This document shows positions 62,831-64,000 of a stretch of 64,000 bases of DNA, one piece after another. The DNA lies in NCBI GenBank assembly GCA_030841105.1, contig JAVEDE010000121.1:1-64000 (forward strand). The letters run 5' to 3'. Position 1 is the stretch's first letter. Each line of letters starts with the position of its first letter. The translations under genes and the position numbers were made by a program. The notes beneath the pieces were generated by a model that did no database searches, was not told the origin of the DNA, and saw only the letters and a list, made by a program, of their open reading frames with translations. Source of the DNA: Pyrinomonadaceae bacterium (GTDB lineage: Bacteria; Acidobacteriota; Blastocatellia; Pyrinomonadales; Pyrinomonadaceae).

Positions 62831-64000
62831 ATGGAAGTGTTCGAGATCGTTGTCGCGATGCTGCTCGGCGGCGCGGTGCTCGCCGCCGTGGCGCGGCGTT
62901 TCGGCGCGCCGTACCCGGCGCTCGTGGCGCTCGCCGGTGTCGCGCTCGCGCTCGTCCCCGGCGTGCCGACGCTCGTGCTCGATCCCGAACTCGCGCTCGC
63001 GCTGTTCGTCGCGCCCGTCCTCGTGGACGCCGCTTTCGACGCTTCGCCGCGCGACCTGCGCGCGAACTGGCGCGCGGTCGCAAGCCTCGCCCTCGGAGCC
63101 GTCGCGCTCACCGTCGCCGTCGTGGCGCTCGTGGCGAAGGTGCTCGTCCCGGATATGCCGTGGGCGGCGGCCGTCGCGCTCGGCGCTATCGTCGCGCCGC
63201 CGGACGCGGCGGCCGCCACCACGGTGCTCAAAGCACTCCGCCCGCCGCACCGGCTGCTCGTGATTCTGGAAGGCGAGAGCCTCTTCAACGACGCGAGCGC
63301 GTTGCTCGTCTACCGCCTCGCGGTCACCGCTACGCTCGCAGGCTTCCTGTCGGGGTGGAGCGTGTTGCCGACGCTGCTCGTGGTCACGGTGGGGAGCGTC
63401 GTCCTCGCGCTCGTGCTCGCGCGGCTCACGCTCGTCGTGAACGCGCGCATCAGCGACGTTTCGACCGCGGTCGTCGTGCAGTTCTGTACGACCTTCGGTG
63501 TCTGGATGCTGGCCGAGCGGCTGCATCTTTCGGGCATCATCACGATGGTGGTCTTCGCGATGGCGGCGTCGCGCCGCGCGCCTGAGATCATGCCCGCGCG
63601 CATCCGCATCCCGTCGTGGGCGGTGTGGGAGGTCGCGGTCTTCGTGTTGAACGTGCTCGCGTTCATCCTCGTGGGCTTCCAACTCAAGTCCATCGCCGCA
63701 CGCATGACGGGTGCGACGGGCGCACAATACGCGTTGGTGGCGGCGACCGTGTGCGTCGCGGTCATCCTCGCGCGCATCGCTTGGGTGACGGGCGCGGCGG
63801 CGTTCAGTCGTTGGCGTTGCGGCACGCGCGCCGACGGGACATCCAGACCACGCGACGCGGTGGCACTCTCTGCGGGCGGCGCGGCGGTGGTCGGGTGGTG
63901 CGGCATGCGCGGCACGGTGACGCTCGCCGCCGCGCTCGCGTTGCCGACCGACTTCCCACACCGCGACCTGATCCTGACGACGGCGTTCGGCGTCACCCTC
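62831..64000 (+). CDS. Na+/H+ antiporter, CPA1 type (partial)
   Basis: The frame is open from ATG 62831 to the window end (390 codons, no stop), so the gene is cut at its 3' end. GGAGGGGCG precedes the ATG. The family's hallmark DPELALALFVAPVLVDAAFD and APPDAAAATTVLKAL (ion-binding Asp pair region) and LEGESLFNDASALLVYRLA are clear, as is WCGMRGTVTLAAALALP near the end. Ten or more membrane helices are visible. It exchanges Na+ or K+ for H+ at the inner membrane. Confidence 0.9.
   Translation, partial: MEVFEIVVAMLLGGAVLAAVARRFGAPYPALVALAGVALALVPGVPTLVLDPELALALFVAPVLVDAAFDASPRDLRANWRAVASLALGAVALTVAVVALVAKVLVPDMPWAAAVALGAIVAPPDAAAATTVLKALRPPHRLLVILEGESLFNDASALLVYRLAVTATLAGFLSGWSVLPTLLVVTVGSVVLALVLARLTLVVNARISDVSTAVVVQFCTTFGVWMLAERLHLSGIITMVVFAMAASRRAPEIMPARIRIPSWAVWEVAVFVLNVLAFILVGFQLKSIAARMTGATGAQYALVAATVCVAVILARIAWVTGAAAFSRWRCGTRADGTSRPRDAVALSAGGAAVVGWCGMRGTVTLAAALALPTDFPHRDLILTTAFGVTL

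Noticed and set aside
62812-63585. A 257-residue plus-strand frame overlapping the antiporter
   Set aside because: Arg-rich out-of-frame reading; the frame from 62831 gives the antiporter motifs and a ribosome site.
62195-63961. A 588-residue open frame on the minus strand at the right end
   Set aside because: Arg/His/Asp-rich antisense shadow of the acetyltransferase and Na+/H+ antiporter genes, which show clear family motifs.

Overview
The window reads as chromosomal DNA of a GC-rich bacterium, most likely an acidobacterium and perhaps class Blastocatellia (inference). The evidence is three ADOP-type MacB/FtsX permeases (the family TIGR03434 was built on Acidobacteria), an ECF sigma factor of the kind paired with a Ser/Thr kinase that starts RWRQIDELFxxAL, a winged-helix/PD40 regulator, and the general gene content. 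No rRNA, tRNA, CRISPR array, intact insertion sequence or replication origin was seen.

Layout. 0.4-4.1 kb: zinc alcohol dehydrogenase, aldo/keto reductase, a ferritin-like di-iron protein and a membrane protein. 4.3-8.4 kb: ECF sigma factor overlapping a 999-residue Ser/Thr kinase with a polytopic C-terminus, then a small membrane protein. 8.5-13.6 kb: an uncharacterised ATP-grasp protein, a D-threonine aldolase/D-serine dehydratase-like PLP enzyme, a phage-type P-loop ATPase and a cystathionine beta-synthase-like enzyme. 13.7-16.7 kb: a Cas4-like nuclease split over two membrane-anchored polypeptides, divergent from a MerR-like regulator plus von Willebrand A (VWA) protein pair. 16.9-20.3 kb: clpS-clpA-aat, which together form an N-degron proteolysis unit. 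20.3-26.5 kb: FdhF/YdeP-type molybdoenzyme, zinc-ribbon protein, alpha/beta hydrolase, TSUP transporter and a semialdehyde dehydrogenase.

26.7-41.5 kb is the largest functional unit: two ABC ATPases, an HlyD-type adaptor, three ADOP permeases, a secreted ~34-residue-repeat protein, and an NtrC-type regulator with its histidine kinase (4-bp overlap). It looks like an envelope-stress or export system that senses and adjusts its own transporter. 41.7-53.4 kb is mixed housekeeping and accessory genes: PilZ protein, HI0933-type flavoprotein, DoxX, M64 metallopeptidase, a coiled-coil/J-domain-like protein, a DUF1624-like membrane protein, two secreted esterases, a MocR regulator and an UPF0173 hydrolase. 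53.5-59.2 kb holds the PD40 regulator, a small element with IS6-like ends, and a run of secreted proteins (coiled-coil-like protein, Ca-binding-type lipoprotein, exported HMA protein). 59.4-64.0 kb starts with a broken aldo/keto reductase and continues with an MFS exporter, a second zinc dehydrogenase, a GNAT acetyltransferase and a Na+/H+ antiporter that runs off the end. This last block may have been acquired.

Between genes there are at least four arrays of degenerate 7-bp repeats, two of them ending just before start codons that lack a clear ribosome binding site. Several promoters lie so close to their start codons that leaderless transcripts are likely. The points most worth following up are the split Cas4-like pair, the MerR/VWA pair, the orphan phage-type ATPase, the ADOP cluster with its own ATPases and the 7-bp repeat arrays. 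All assignments come from reading motifs by eye; no database search was possible.
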